This document shows, piece by piece, positions 9,641 to 19,610 of a DNA stretch of 64,000 nt; position 1 is the first letter of the stretch; every line of letters starts with the position of its first letter. The translations under genes were made by a program, and so were the position numbers. Source of the stretch: Limnephilus marmoratus (Eukaryota > Arthropoda > Insecta > Trichoptera > Limnephilidae); assembly GCA_917880885.1 (NCBI GenBank), contig OU862912.1, forward strand, positions 51,571,117 through 51,635,116, given 5' to 3'. Under the pieces are notes generated by a model that was not told the origin of the DNA, ran no database searches, and was given only the letters and a program-made list of their open reading frames with translations.

Positions 9641-12165
9641 AAACTTTTTTGAATCTGTTCTAGTTTTTCAATATATTTTTGTTGGTATGGGGCCCATACA
9701 GCAGAGGCGTATTCAATTTTAGACCTTATAATGCAGTTGTACAAAGTCATCATTGCCTCGGGATTGGAAAATTGTTTGCAGAGTCTTATGACAAATCCGA
9801 GAAGCTTGTAGCATGATGTCGTCAACTGCAATATATGGTCCGAAAACGTAAGTTTGGGATCAAAGACTACCCCAAGGTCCTTGATGGATTTTACTTTTGA
9901 CAATATATCATTTTTGATGCAATAATCGAATTTGATAGGGTTTCTCGAACGTGTATACGACATAGCGACACATTTTTTTGTATTAAAAAATAATTTATTT
10001 TCATCAGCCCATGATGAAATTGAATCTAAATCAGTTTGCAATTTGACACAATCTTGACCATCACAAATTTTCTTAAGTAATTTTAGATCGTCAGCAAAAA
10101 GCAGGCAAGTGGAATGTTTGATGCATTCTTGAATGTCATCAATTAAGATTATAAATAGTAGAGGACCTAGGTTTGACCCCTGTGGCACTCCAGAGAATGC
10201 AGAGAATTCTCTAGACCTGTATCCGTCGATGCAAACATATTGTTTCCTATTCCTTAAATACGTGACAAAAAAAATTAGGAGGGGTTTGTCGAAGCCAATT
10301 CTATGTATTTTTCGTAGCAGTACGTCATGATCAACTCGGTCGAACGCCTTGGCGAAATCAGTGTAGATCACATCAGTTTGATGTTGAGCATCTAATCCTC
10401 TTGCTACTCTCTGTGAGAGTTCTAGAAGATTAGAGACGGTGGACTTATTTGATAGAAATCCGTGTTGGTTTCCCTGAAGAAACGGTTTAATTTGTTTGTT
10501 TAGCTTTTTGCAAATTATTGTTTCAAATATTTTTGGGAGTATTGACAGAACTGCTACTGGTCTATAGTTCTGGACTTCCGTTTTTGTTCCAGATTTATGT
10601 ATTGGGCTAACCTTGGTTAGTTTCCAGGATTTAGGAAAAGTGGAAGTTGAAATACTGAGGTTGAAGATAAAGCATATCGGGTTAAACAAATGTTCTTCCA
10701 ACATGATAATGATATGAGGTGGGATTCCATCTGGCCCCGTGGCCTTGTTGGGCTTTTGTTCCCGAATACACGCTTTGACTTCCTCAGGCTTAATTTGTTC
10801 CAGAGATATTGAACCTGTGTTTCTAGGCACCTCTGCCCGGAGACTTTCAACATCTAGATTAGGGCTCATATGGTTGTATACCGACTGGAAATAGTCCGCG
10901 AATCTCTCTGAAACTTGTTGGGGACATTGGATTATTTTATCGACATTCATAAGTCCAATAGGAGTGCCCCTACCTGATTTTTGTGATCTAATATATTGCC
11001 AGAAGTTTTTGGGGTCTTCTTTGATCCCATTTTCAATATCGGATAAATATTTGTTCTTTTTTACAGTCATCTCTTTTTTGAGATCGGATCTCTTTGCAGA
11101 AAATAATAAATAGTCTGATTTATTATTAGTAGCTTTGTACTTCCTGCGAAGAGATTCCTTACATTTGATTTTTTCTATAATATTTTTATCGAACCAAACT
11201 GGGTAGTTAACATTTGCTTTCGATAATTTTTTTAAAGGTACACATAATTCAAATATACTAAATAATACAGAGTAAAAATATTCCACAGCTTCGTTGACAG
11301 ATTTCATGTTGTATAAATATCTCCAGTGGAAGTGTGAGAATATTTTTAGACACAGATTAATATTAACGTGTTTAAAATTAAATTTGTTAAAGTTCGAATA
11401 TAAGTGTCGTCCCATTTGATGACGGTTTGCACGCATTTCACGCCTGCTGTATTGTGTCCTCGCCAGGGTGGCCGAGATAGCCAGTGTAGGATGGTGGTGA
11501 TCTTCTTTAACCAATGCTTCATCGCTGTACGTCACCTCACATATATTTAAATTACTTAGCACTAAATCAAGCATGTTATTGTACTTGTTTACAACTGTAC
11601 TATGTTGCGTTAGTCCATTAGAGTTTATAAAACATATGTGATCAAGTATGACATCTTCAGGTTTGTTATGCAAATTGAAATCCCCCATAATGATAACATT
11701 TTTGTTGGATAATAGGTTGGCCTTATTATTGAGATGTTCATAAAACTTCGTGCGGATATCTCTGTCGTCTGTACAGTAGAAATATGCCACACATACCAGC
11801 GCAGTGAAATTAGTTTTTGTAATTTTGATCCAGATGTTTTCGCCCTCTGTTTCGAGTTCGGTTAATCTTTGTGATATAATCGGTTTTCGTACTGCAATGC
11901 AAACCCCGCCGCCTCGCGAGGCGTTCCTACTGCCGCTATGGCGGCCAGCGAGTGCACTTGTATTAGTAATATTACTATCGCATCTATCACGGCGATGTAC
12001 TTCGTATCTATTATCAAACAGTTCGTTGTCATAGACAGAGGTGCTCAACCATGTCTCTGTCAACCCAATTATTTCGTTGTTTTGAGATAGCAAATTTGTT
12101 GTAAATTCGTTTATTTTGGAGTTTACACCCCTAACATTCTGGTAAAGGAGTTTTAGACGCGCCAT
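9637..12165 (-). CDS. LINE ORF2: endonuclease and reverse transcriptase
   Basis: 842 codons. Residues 1-225 form an apurinic/apyrimidinic-type endonuclease (TETWL near 36-40, IIMGDFNLH near 160, and a DHHHP-like end near 223), which nicks target DNA. The reverse transcriptase occupies about 440-740, with NKATGPDGIP, GFLSNKST, SGVPQGSNLGPLLF and catalytic FADD near 688-691; it primes synthesis on the nicked target. The start overlaps the end of ORF1 by 35 bases, as is common in two-ORF LINEs, so translation may depend on reinitiation. The frame ends at a stop created by a one-base slip; the remaining C-terminus lies at 9271-9640. Confidence 0.92.
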   Translation of the reverse strand: MARLKLLYQNVRGVNSKINEFTTNLLSQNNEIIGLTETWLSTSVYDNELFDNRYEVHRRDRCDSNITNTSALAGRHSGSRNASRGGGVCIAVRKPIISQRLTELETEGENIWIKITKTNFTALVCVAYFYCTDDRDIRTKFYEHLNNKANLLSNKNVIIMGDFNLHNKPEDVILDHICFINSNGLTQHSTVVNKYNNMLDLVLSNLNICEVTYSDEALVKEDHHHPTLAISATLARTQYSRREMRANRHQMGRHLYSNFNKFNFKHVNINLCLKIFSHFHWRYLYNMKSVNEAVEYFYSVLFSIFELCVPLKKLSKANVNYPVWFDKNIIEKIKCKESLRRKYKATNNKSDYLLFSAKRSDLKKEMTVKKNKYLSDIENGIKEDPKNFWQYIRSQKSGRGTPIGLMNVDKIIQCPQQVSERFADYFQSVYNHMSPNLDVESLRAEVPRNTGSISLEQIKPEEVKACIREQKPNKATGPDGIPPHIIIMLEEHLFNPICFIFNLSISTSTFPKSWKLTKVSPIHKSGTKTEVQNYRPVAVLSILPKIFETIICKKLNKQIKPFLQGNQHGFLSNKSTVSNLLELSQRVARGLDAQHQTDVIYTDFAKAFDRVDHDVLLRKIHRIGFDKPLLIFFVTYLRNRKQYVCIDGYRSREFSAFSGVPQGSNLGPLLFIILIDDIQECIKHSTCLLFADDLKLLKKICDGQDCVKLQTDLDSISSWADENKLFFNTKKCVAMSYTRSRNPIKFDYCIKNDILSKVKSIKDLGVVFDPKLTFSDHILQLTTSCYKLLGFVIRLCKQFSNPEAMMTLYNCIIRSKIEYASAVWAPYQQKYIEKLEQIQKSF

Positions 12166-12895
12166 TAAGCTGAGGGGTCTCTGTCTGATTTGATTTCGAA
12201 AATGGGAACTTGAATTTGTTGACCAAAATACCTGCGGGCCAGACTTCGGGGTTTAGAAACTTTTCCTTATCTTGTTCGGCAATCCCGATTTTGAAGGAAG
12301 TGTAATTCCCGCGGGCTTGAAGCTTTACGACTTCAACGGTGTCTTGTGTGACACCTTCCAGGAATTCTTTAATGTTGTTAACTTCTGTGTTGGGACATAA
12401 TGGCCAAGCGTGAATGTAGAACTTGCGCTCTACTGCGCGTAGGGTCGTGTCAGCCTTTGTCCCTTTAACGATGGGAGCAGGTTTACGGACACGCGGTTTC
12501 CGGGTTTGAAGCACCCAGCCACTATTGATATCCTCGACGTCGTCTTGTGACGATGTCTGCGGATCTGATTTTGGAGGCTTGGTTGTAGAATTAGCCTCCG
12601 TTTTCTTATTTTTCTTATTTTTGTCTTTTGTTATGCGCGGGCCTTCTGTAGGCGCGGTTCGCGGCTCCACGGTTGTGGGCCCCGGTAGTGGCGTACTGCG
12701 GCCGGCTGCTTCGAGTGAAGCTACCTTAGCGCACAACTTGGCAATAGTGTTATTTTGGTAGGATAATTCGGATTTTTGCTCACCAATTATTGCCTTTAGA
12801 TCGGACACCGTTGTTGTGAGCACATCGATTTTCCTGATCAGCTCCACGACGTTTTGATTTATAGATTCCCACGCTTGGTTTGATCGCGTAGCCAT
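12131..12895 (-). CDS. LINE ORF1, nucleic-acid-binding protein
   Basis: 254 codons. Residues about 10-65 have the heptad spacing of a coiled coil; a Pro/Thr/Lys-rich linker follows (about 70-150), then from about 160 a folded region with KFYIHAWPLCPNTEV, TSFKIGI and a NPEVWPAGI motif. This resembles the RRM-like RNA-binding half of ORF1 proteins in CR1/Jockey-group LINEs. The protein is expected to form trimers or higher multimers and coat the element RNA. The frame is intact. The ATG at 12895 is the first in frame. Confidence 0.8.
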   Translation of the reverse strand: MATRSNQAWESINQNVVELIRKIDVLTTTVSDLKAIIGEQKSELSYQNNTIAKLCAKVASLEAAGRSTPLPGPTTVEPRTAPTEGPRITKDKNKKNKKTEANSTTKPPKSDPQTSSQDDVEDINSGWVLQTRKPRVRKPAPIVKGTKADTTLRAVERKFYIHAWPLCPNTEVNNIKEFLEGVTQDTVEVVKLQARGNYTSFKIGIAEQDKEKFLNPEVWPAGILVNKFKFPFSKSNQTETPQLNGASKTPLPEC

Positions 12896-12960
12896 ATTAA
12901 TTTTATTTGTTTAGAGCGTTTGAAAACACGACTTCACTGATGTAGTATCTGAACTATCTG

Positions 12961-13128
12961 AACTATCAACTGACTATCCATCAGGTTTTGCGAGTGTATG
13001 CTATTTAATCGTCCCGTATAACTTAGCGTTTTCACGTAGTTTCGGGACTGGTCCTTCGAGGGCTGCGTGGGCTTTGCTCTGCAGCATTTACCGCCAATTA
13101 ACAGTGGAGTCGCAGTTTCGCGACACCA
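12961..13128. repeat. Repeat R, right half
   Basis: Aligns with about 30790-30950. It ends with the small hairpin GTCGCAGTTTCGCGAC (stem GTCGC/GCGAC), and both copies diverge just after GCGACAC, so this is a true element edge. Confidence 0.78.
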
Positions 13129-13427
13129 ATATCCAATGACAGATTTTCACATAATTAAAATTATAATTAAAAAGTAAAACAAAAAAGTTAGGGTCCTGTA
13201 CACGCGAGAAGTTAACAAAAATATAATCCTGAAAATTATTCAACAAAAAGATATAAAAACACGATATAAACTATAATAATCTGCTTACTAAATTTCAAAA
13301 CATGAAGTAGTCACAGTCAGAAACCTATTCTCACTCCACAACAGCAATAATAATAATATGTACATTTTACATACCTACAACTCAGAGTGAATACAATAGT
13401 AAGTCGAATGACAAGTATGAGCTAAGT

Positions 13428-13606
13428 AAGTATCTTAGCTCAGTTGGTAGAACACTTAGCAAGGAAGCAAAGGGTCCTTGGTTCGAGTCCCAGAGGTGCC
13501 AATATCTTTTTCTGATTTTTCTGTCTCCACATTTTCGATTGAGTTTCGCTAATATTGTCTTCATTTAATTAAATATTATAATTTGAGATTTTGCTCATAA
13601 AGTTAA
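13428..13606 (+). repeat. SINE-A copy (tRNA-derived)
   Basis: Starts with a tRNA-like head: an A-box region TAGCTCAGTTGG and a B box GGTTCGAGTCC within a good T-arm. It is followed by the body shared with copies at 41240, 47060 and 47201 (words ATTTTCGATTGAGTTTCGC and TATTGTCTTCATTT). The acceptor stem is poor, so it is a SINE and not a tRNA gene. Confidence 0.8.
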
Positions 13607-13837
13607 AAAATCAAATATTCATCCTAGACTTGCAAAAAAGTCAATAGATGTCGCATATTAAAAATAAAATGGATAAAAATTTATCCAGACACCTTCTAGA
13701 TAGCAATTAGTTCGGGTTGAATCTTGCAATCATATATAAAGATAGCAGCCAATATTATGTGCGTTAAGAAAATGAAGCTAATGTTTATAGTTCTCAACCA
13801 AATTATGATACAGTTAAAAGTGACCGAATTTGATATC

Positions 13838-13945
13838 GACACCTTAGCTCGGTTGGTAGAGCACTTGTAATGTAAGCAAAGTGTCCTGGGTTCGAGTCCC
13901 AGAGGTGCCAATATCTTTTTCTGATTTTTTGTCTCCACATTTCCA
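13838..13945 (+). repeat. SINE-A copy, 3' truncated
   Basis: Head GACACCT...AGGTGCC pairs at 6 of 7 acceptor positions, with perfect D and T arms, but the anticodon loop is about 12 bases long, so it is no functional tRNA. After the head, only the first 35 bases of the SINE-A body remain. Confidence 0.78.
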
Positions 13946-14289
13946 CAGACGTCATCTAATTAATCGAATAAAAAAGTGATGAATTTAGTTTAGTGTTTTC
14001 ATGTCGGAAAACCAAAAACCACATTAATTGTTTGTGAATTAAACAGTTTTAATTTAAACTCAAACCAATCAAGTTTTGATTTGAATTTCGGAATTCACAA
14101 AATGAATATACAATTGTTTGACTAATTAATTAAAACCAGCGTGATGTGAGGGACGTTAAATTTGTTATTCCGTTTATTCTGGATGGATGTGACAGTATCT
14201 ATTATTTCAGGTAACTACTGCTCGAAACTTTTTGATTGAGGGAACAGATTGGGAAATAATTAGGGTAAAACATTATCCACAAGGTCCGT
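13946..14289. other. AT-rich DNA, no feature recognised
   Basis: No coding potential or repeat partner seen in the window. Confidence 0.5.
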
Positions 14290-14405
14290 GAAAAACAAAC
14301 TAACTAACTATAACCATCACTCCTAGTTTCCCGGCAAAAGTTGTCAGAGAGGATAGACTGCCATACAACTCGGTCTCGGAACACAATACTTGCTTCATTT
14401 CATTC
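14290..14405. repeat. Dispersed repeat fragment (pair with 45755-45880)
   Basis: Both segments have a TAACTAAC run, then ACCATCAC, a word close to TTTCCCCGCA, CAGAGAGGA and CAACTCGGTCT. Type unknown. Confidence 0.6.
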
Positions 14406-14457
14406 ATGTAATCTCTTGTTCCAACCTAACTTGACTTCACTTAACTCAAAACTATAT

Positions 14458-14716
14458 TTCAGAGTGGAAGATACTATCAGTATCGCCCTGGTGTAAGACC
14501 AACATTCAGAATTGAAACGTTGCTTGAAATGGCTTTAGCCATGTTTGGTGACCAGATCTGAATAGCCAGGTACTTCCCCACCTTCCTCTTCCCTATCTCC
14601 TTCCTCTCCCCACTACCTTCAGCCTCACAACATACCCCATTGAGGATGCCATAGTCCCACTGGCTCCAGACGGGAGCAGTTGGGACTCTTGTGCGGTATT
14701 CATGTAAAAAAAAAAG
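14458..14716 (+). repeat. SINE-B copy, 5' truncated
   Basis: Shares the SINE-B body from AGAGTGGAAGATACTATCAG to the 3' end GTATTCATGTAA followed by an A run. The tRNA-like head is missing. Confidence 0.85.
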
Positions 14717-14989
14717 ATATTGTCTCATATTTTATTCGGCATACACTGGTTGCTTCAATCACATTTATATAATCTCGTGTTCTAGCTTGATTTGACTTAA
14801 CTCAAACTTTATTGTGTCTTAGTTTATAGCTTTTGTATTATTGTTATTTTACGTACCTATTTATTGTTTTATGTTTACGTATTGTTGAAAAACGTTATTG
14901 GTATTTGTTTTTTAGTTGGTAACTAACCATCTGTTAGTTGGGCACATAAACAATCTAAAAATAGATTTGATTTTAGATTCTTACGGCCA

Positions 14990-15090
14990 AAAGTATTTTC
15001 CATGTTTATTTTTGGGATGTTAGTCAAATGTTAGCCAACATTTCGGACAGCGTCACAGTGTCCATCAGCAGAGCAGATGGTTGAAAAAAT
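14990..15090 (-). repeat. Penelope-like element end with degenerate hammerhead core
   Basis: Aligns with 60060-60185, next to a Penelope-type coding remnant. Read on the minus strand: CTGCTGA (15065-15071), a stem formed by GGACA/TGTCC, then GAAAT (15040-15044). One core base of the hammerhead consensus CTGANGA is changed. Confidence 0.6.
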
Positions 15091-15200
15091 TATCCTGAGA
15101 TGTTAATAAAACATAAACAGTGCTAAATAATTCATAAAAATGAACAATTCAATTTCTTCAAGAAACGTTCTTGCTATTTGCTACGATCATTGTTCTAAGC

Positions 15201-15899
15201 CAGAGGTCGGCAAAGCGCGGCTCCGGAGCCGCATGCGGCTCTTTGGCCCCTCAAGTGCGGCTCTTTGAAATACAATTGCTGGATTTAAAAATAAGGAAAT
15301 ATGGTTCTAAATCTGAACATCTTCGTGTTGATTTGTAAAGATTGGAGAAGAACAAATAATGTGAGCTTAGTTCACATTACAAGTGATCTGCTGTGAAAGA
15401 CCTGAAGAAGGTGGTGATCATCTTCAACGCCTGGTATAGTATTCCTGACTCTTATGCTATAACTGAAAAAACTCGCGTTTGCCATTCTTTCCCCTTTCCC
15501 TTTGCGGTTTTTTCTTTTTTTCCCTCTTTTTTTCATTCCCTTTTTAAAAGTTCTATTCTATTCATGAGAACTTTTTCAAACACGAACTTTATCAAGAATA
15601 AACTGAGAAGTTTTTTTTATTGCTGGAATCGTGCCTAAAATTAAGAAAAACAACATAAAAACCTGAGTTACTCAAACATTCCAAGGAGATGAAAGGAAAT
15701 TGTTAGCATTAAGTGTTTAAGAGTCATTGTCATCATTTAAATTTATGGATTCATTAATTTCATTTTTTTTTATCAATGAATAAAATCTTTACTATGTATG
15801 AAATAAGTTTTCAATAAACAGATTTGGCTCTCAACTGTTTTTTTGAATCGTTATAAAGTACATATTTGGCTCTTTGGCTAATAAGTTTGCCGACCCCTG
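15201..15899. mobile_element. hAT-type non-autonomous element (MITE)
   Basis: Terminal inverted repeats CAGAGGTCGGCAAA and, at the right end, TTTGCCGACCCCTG, flanked by an exact 8-bp duplication TTCTAAGC (15193-15200 and 15900-15907). Eight-base duplications and CAG-type ends are hallmarks of hAT transposons. 699 bp; the 81-codon frame at 15393-15638 has no transposase motif, so the element depends on an enzyme supplied elsewhere. Confidence 0.93.
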
Positions 15900-15907
15900 T
15901 TCTAAGC

Positions 15908-16829
15908 GAAAGCCATCCAGTTGGTCTGTGAATCCATAATTGGTATGTGAAACACAACGTCTTTCACTCCCTTGGGAGCATTTTAGTTATTTTATTTGTC
16001 TGTGCGTAAGGAACAATTAATTTATTGGCTTTCTCCAGCGAGACGTGAGACATTCTAAGGCTAAGTTATTTGATTCCATTTATGTTACCTTTTTCACTCC
16101 GTCTGCTCCCAGAGTAATGGTATCTAATGTACCCTCGTATGAAATGTTATAAGTTTTCCTCCAGATGTTGGGTTATGGTGGCACATAAGGCTTCAAGGTA
16201 TTACTCATCCTGTCGCAAAAATTCTTCAAATAACATTTCGCACGTGTGCGTTATTTATGTGGAAATGAGTTAAATGTCATGTCATTTGGCGGCGGGAAAT
16301 TTGTAGACGAAAAGTGAAAATTATAAGCCAAACAGAAAGGTACTTACACGAGTCCCCGAGGCTAGGTAAAAAATAGCGCAAATTTGTTTTTATTTTTAGA
16401 TTTTTTTGTTATTTAATTTTTTTCTCACCAAACTAGGGCGATGAAGGACTGATCCACTTTGAATAAACAAGTATCTAAGGTAACTTTTTAAGTTTTATTA
16501 GTTTTATTACATTTTTTAAAATTTTGTAGATATAAGTGGGTACAGTGGTGATATATACATTACATATCGGAACAAAATATATTTATAATCGCAATTTCTC
16601 CAAAGAAGAATCTGGTTCTTGTGCTTCTGAGCGAGTTACACTAATTATAAGGAACATAGAATAACATGATGCTCTCACCTAAACGCCCTGTCATTGATAG
16701 TTGTTATTGTAGTTTTTGTATTGTGTATTTACAAACAATAAAGTAATCTAAAATAAAGGTTTTGCTGTATAGAAACCTACATTATACATTTATAAAAAAC
16801 CATAGATAAAATTGTGGAAAACAATTTAC
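15908..16829. other. AT-rich DNA, no feature recognised
   Basis: No open frame of interest and no partner repeat found. Confidence 0.5.
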
Positions 16830-17040
16830 AAAAAATTCTGCCTCAATACAGGTTCACCTAGTGAGGCAGGCTATGCACAACTAAAAATATTGTATAATTA
16901 TGTTACTCCTGTGTAACCGATCTTACATTACTGTCTACCTACTTGTTAATTTTTTTGTACTGATGTAATCTACATTGAACATGTACTATTTTAGTTGTAA
17001 TGTTGCCAATTTCATTGAATAAAGATATTATTATTATGCA
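16830..17040 (+). repeat. LINE 3'-end fragment
   Basis: CTCAATACAGG..CTAGTGAGG followed by AT-rich 3' UTR and ending AATAAAGATATTATTATTATG, a short tandem tail. The same CTCAATACAGG...GTGAGG word occurs at about 34697 and, diverged, at 54915. Length suggests a heavily 5'-truncated insertion. Confidence 0.55.
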
Positions 17041-17067
17041 ATGGCATTAAACATATTTAAGTATTAA

Positions 17068-17824
17068 CCCTTAACCGGAATCGCTATTTCGGTCAACGTT
17101 ACTGGAATCGCGGGTCCAAATAGACCCGCTAATTAAAATAAAGTTTTTTTTGTAATATAGACGTTATTAACCATTGAATGGGTTATAGATGTATTGAAAC
17201 TAGTTGTTTGTAGTATGTAAGGTAGTTTTATCTTATCCTAGCTTATCTTCTTAGGAACCAAGTTTAGCACAAGTTTTTATCAGTCTCTTTTTTGATATGT
17301 AAAAATATAATAACAAAAAAAAACTTACAAAACTAATCAAAGTACAGGGTAAACAAAAACAAACATTATTTATGAGATCATTCAAAAACAAAAAAAAATG
17401 GTGAGATATGAAAAAATTAAAAAACTCTCAATATTTTTATCATTTTATGTAAGGCACTTGCTACACAAAATCCTTTTTTGTACGTGAATCTTACATATAT
17501 AGTTGCATTTTCATCCAATAATAATTCTTCAATATCTTTATTAGTAAGATTACACGCCATTGTTCCAAAAAAATATCTAAAACAATACAAATTAAATAAG
17601 TGTACATTTATATCAAAGTTACGTACTTGGAATCGTGGGTCCAATCGGACCCTGTTACCTCCACTTCCAGTAAATTGTAAGCACCACGCGTCTGGCGCCC
17701 GCCGCGACTCGCGACGTAATGAGATTAGATTGGCGCGCAAAAGTGTAACTGCGCGCGTTTAAAAAATAAACGTTTTTTTTTTGTTTTCGTCGGGTCCAAA
17801 TGTACCCTCGATTCCGGTTAAGGG
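17068..17824. mobile_element. piggyBac-type MITE flanked by TTAA
   Basis: Perfect 16-bp inverted repeats CCCTTAACCGGAATCG at both ends, each flanked by TTAA (17064-17067, 17825-17828). TTAA targets and a CCC start are typical of piggyBac. A subterminal word GGAATCG.GGGTCCAA recurs near the left end and near 17630-17650. An unfilled copy of the target, with a single TTAA, is present in reverse at 50761-50850. On the minus strand a short frame starts MACNLTNKDIEELLLDEN (about 17560), which resembles the acidic N-terminus of piggyBac transposases, so this may be an internally deleted autonomous element. Confidence 0.92.
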
Positions 17825-17828
17825 TTAA

Positions 17829-17880
17829 ACATAATAGGAGCAATTGAAACTTCTGGATCATCTATATGTGTAGGTGTACA
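17829..17880. repeat. Repeat shared (inverted) with 50761-50815
   Basis: Together with about 17030-17067 it aligns to 50761-50850 on the opposite strand across the MITE insertion point. Confidence 0.8.
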
Positions 17881-18069
17881 TATATATGATTCGGTTAAAT
17901 ACTAACATATTGAGAGCATAAGAGAGTAATTAGAAATATTTAAATAAAATAGAGATGAATATAGACCGATGATAAATAGAAAGAAAGAGAAAAACAAGCA
18001 AATATTTATTTAGTTATTCCTGACATGTATAACTTCAGTTTGAGTTTATATAATGAAAATACTCTTAGG

Positions 18070-18620
18070 TTTTCCCTGGTGAGGGGCCACCATTTATAAT
18101 CAAAACGTTGCTAGCAGTGGCATAGTTTTGTCGTTTCCGTGCCAACTGAGAATAAAGTCAACTCAACACCTCTTTGAAAAGTCATTAAAAGCTATAAAAA
18201 AATTATTTTTAAATATACATTTGCCCTGAAGAAGGAACGGTCGTTCTGAAACCGGTTGGATTTACTTAAATATATAAGTGGTTCAAAGTTAAATTTAATG
18301 TTTAAATAGCTTATAACCCTAACTAAACGTAACCCATTTAACCAATTTTGACTTCAAATACAAAGTTAGGAAACATTTTGTCGTGGTGAACTGTTATTTG
18401 TTCGTGGAGTTGTCATTGGCGATCTGCAATCGTGCTCTGGACCGATGACGTAGACATTACAGATAAAAGCTTTATCGATCGACCATGATTGATATCCTGA
18501 TTGGTATAACCTGGTATTTATTTTAAACCTTCCTCTATCTCCTCTCTTTCCTTTCCCCAATTGGTTCGGTCATACAACATACACAATTGAGCATGCCATA
18601 GATACTCCCTGCGATATTCG
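18070..18620 (+). repeat. Old SINE-B copy, interrupted
   Basis: 18070-18135 resembles the SINE-B middle (CCTGGTG...CCACCATT...AACGTTGCT) and 18470-18620 its second half (CTTCCTCTATCTCC, ACAACATAC, GATGCCATAG). Between them lies unrelated DNA with the hammerhead-like repeat at 18226. Confidence 0.5.
18226..18310 (+). repeat. Repeat with hammerhead-like core
   Basis: CTGAAGA (18226-18232), a GAACG/CGTTC stem, GAAAC (18248-18252), two bases, then GTT. A related segment with GAAACCGGTC lies at 38103-38160; both continue with AAATATATAAGTGGTTCAAA. Confidence 0.5.
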
Positions 18621-18626
18621 AGTAAA

Positions 18627-19460
18627 TAATAATAATAAGTTATTTATTTCAACCGAACAGAGCGGTGGGTGCAATACTCTGTCTGCCATAAAAAAGTATA
18701 CATTACATAAAATGGATTTACATACTATAAAAAGAAAAAATAAAATAATATAAAAAGATTTAAAAAGAAACATATATACACATATTTAGTACTTGTATAT
18801 CTACTACAGGGGCTTCAGATGAATTCTCCATGTTTGGTGAAGAGGCGCGCCCTGCCACTGGACCACGGCTTGGACGAGAGTGTTCTCCGATCTTTGGTAT
18901 CGCTGTCTCACCCCGGCTATTCTGTGGCGCATCAAAGCGGCGAACCCATGTACCCTTCCTTCTGCGAACATCTGCGAGGCACTGCATCGCCAACGTAGGC
19001 CGAATAGCGCCCTATTTGCGTTATTGTATTATACTTGAAGTGTGTTCATGACGCCTTGTGAGTATCTTGTCAATAGTTCGCCGGTGTAAAAGCTCATGCA
19101 GTAGCTCTGGAATATTTGCTTCTTCACCGGAGAACTGCACCTGTTGAATCTCCTGGCGAGCATGTTGGCTCGCACGCTTAGTACTCTTCTTTGGCGTTCT
19201 ATGTCATTTTTATCATTTAGGTCATCAGTGACGACATGCCCCAAATATTTTATTTCACTGCAGATTTTGACATTGTCTCCGCCGAGGAGAATGGGTGGAA
19301 TGAGAGTAGGACCAGTATTTGCTTTAAACACCAGCAATGATGACTTTTTGGCATTGTACATCAAACCATGACTATCGACGTATGATTGGCAAATGGCCAG
19401 AAGATTTCTCATTGCCCTTACTGATGGGGCTAGTATGACCATGTCATCTGCATAACTTAT
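18627..19460 (-). pseudogene. 5'-truncated LINE: reverse transcriptase C-terminal part
   Basis: On the minus strand from 19460: YADDM (RT active site), then KYLGHVVTD, ARRFNRCSS and SYCMSFYTGELL in one frame; a TAA at 19029-19031 interrupts it, and the same frame resumes with FGLRWRCSASQMFAEGRVHG and ends near 18809. A 3' UTR follows, finishing in a (TTA)n-like tail at about 18628-18640. The junction at 19460 is abrupt, typical of truncated target-primed insertion. The family differs from the LINE at 9180-12960. Confidence 0.8.
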
Positions 19461-19461
19461 T

Positions 19462-19610
19462 CATACATACTCTGGCAACGTGGCATCCGATTCAACCACC
19501 ATAGGTCACCCCAAGTGGCTTGCTACGTTTGGTGACTTAACAGAAGTGCCCGGGTTTGAGGGACGAGGTTTGTCTAGGTCTTGGCGGCACATGCGTTTGC
19601 CCACCAAGAA
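19462..19610 (+). repeat. SINE-C copy, 5' fragment
   Basis: Contains the family words ATAGGTCACCCCAAGTGG, GCTACGTTTGGTGACTTA and TTTGTCTAGGTCTTGGCGG; the 3' half is missing. Confidence 0.75.

Larger units (their letters stand above)
9180..12960 (-). mobile_element. CR1/Jockey-type LINE, near full length
   Basis: On the minus strand: ORF1 (12895-12131), ORF2 (12165-9271 with two frameshifts), a short 3' UTR and a poly(A) tail seen as T15 at 9180-9194. The edges are supported by the unfilled copy of the surrounding repeat at 30391-30955. Only about 65 bases separate ORF1 from the inferred 5' edge. No clear target duplication is visible. Clade assignment (CR1/Jockey group) rests on an AP-type endonuclease at the N-terminus, the FADD reverse transcriptase and the type of ORF1; it needs a tree. 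Confidence 0.85.

Noticed and set aside
13838..13911. tRNA gene
   Set aside because: Anticodon loop too long and SINE-A body follows.
17417..17762. Complete genes on both strands inside the piggyBac MITE
   Set aside because: Too short and mutually overlapping. Only the short N-terminal-like motif is kept as a hint of a deleted transposase.
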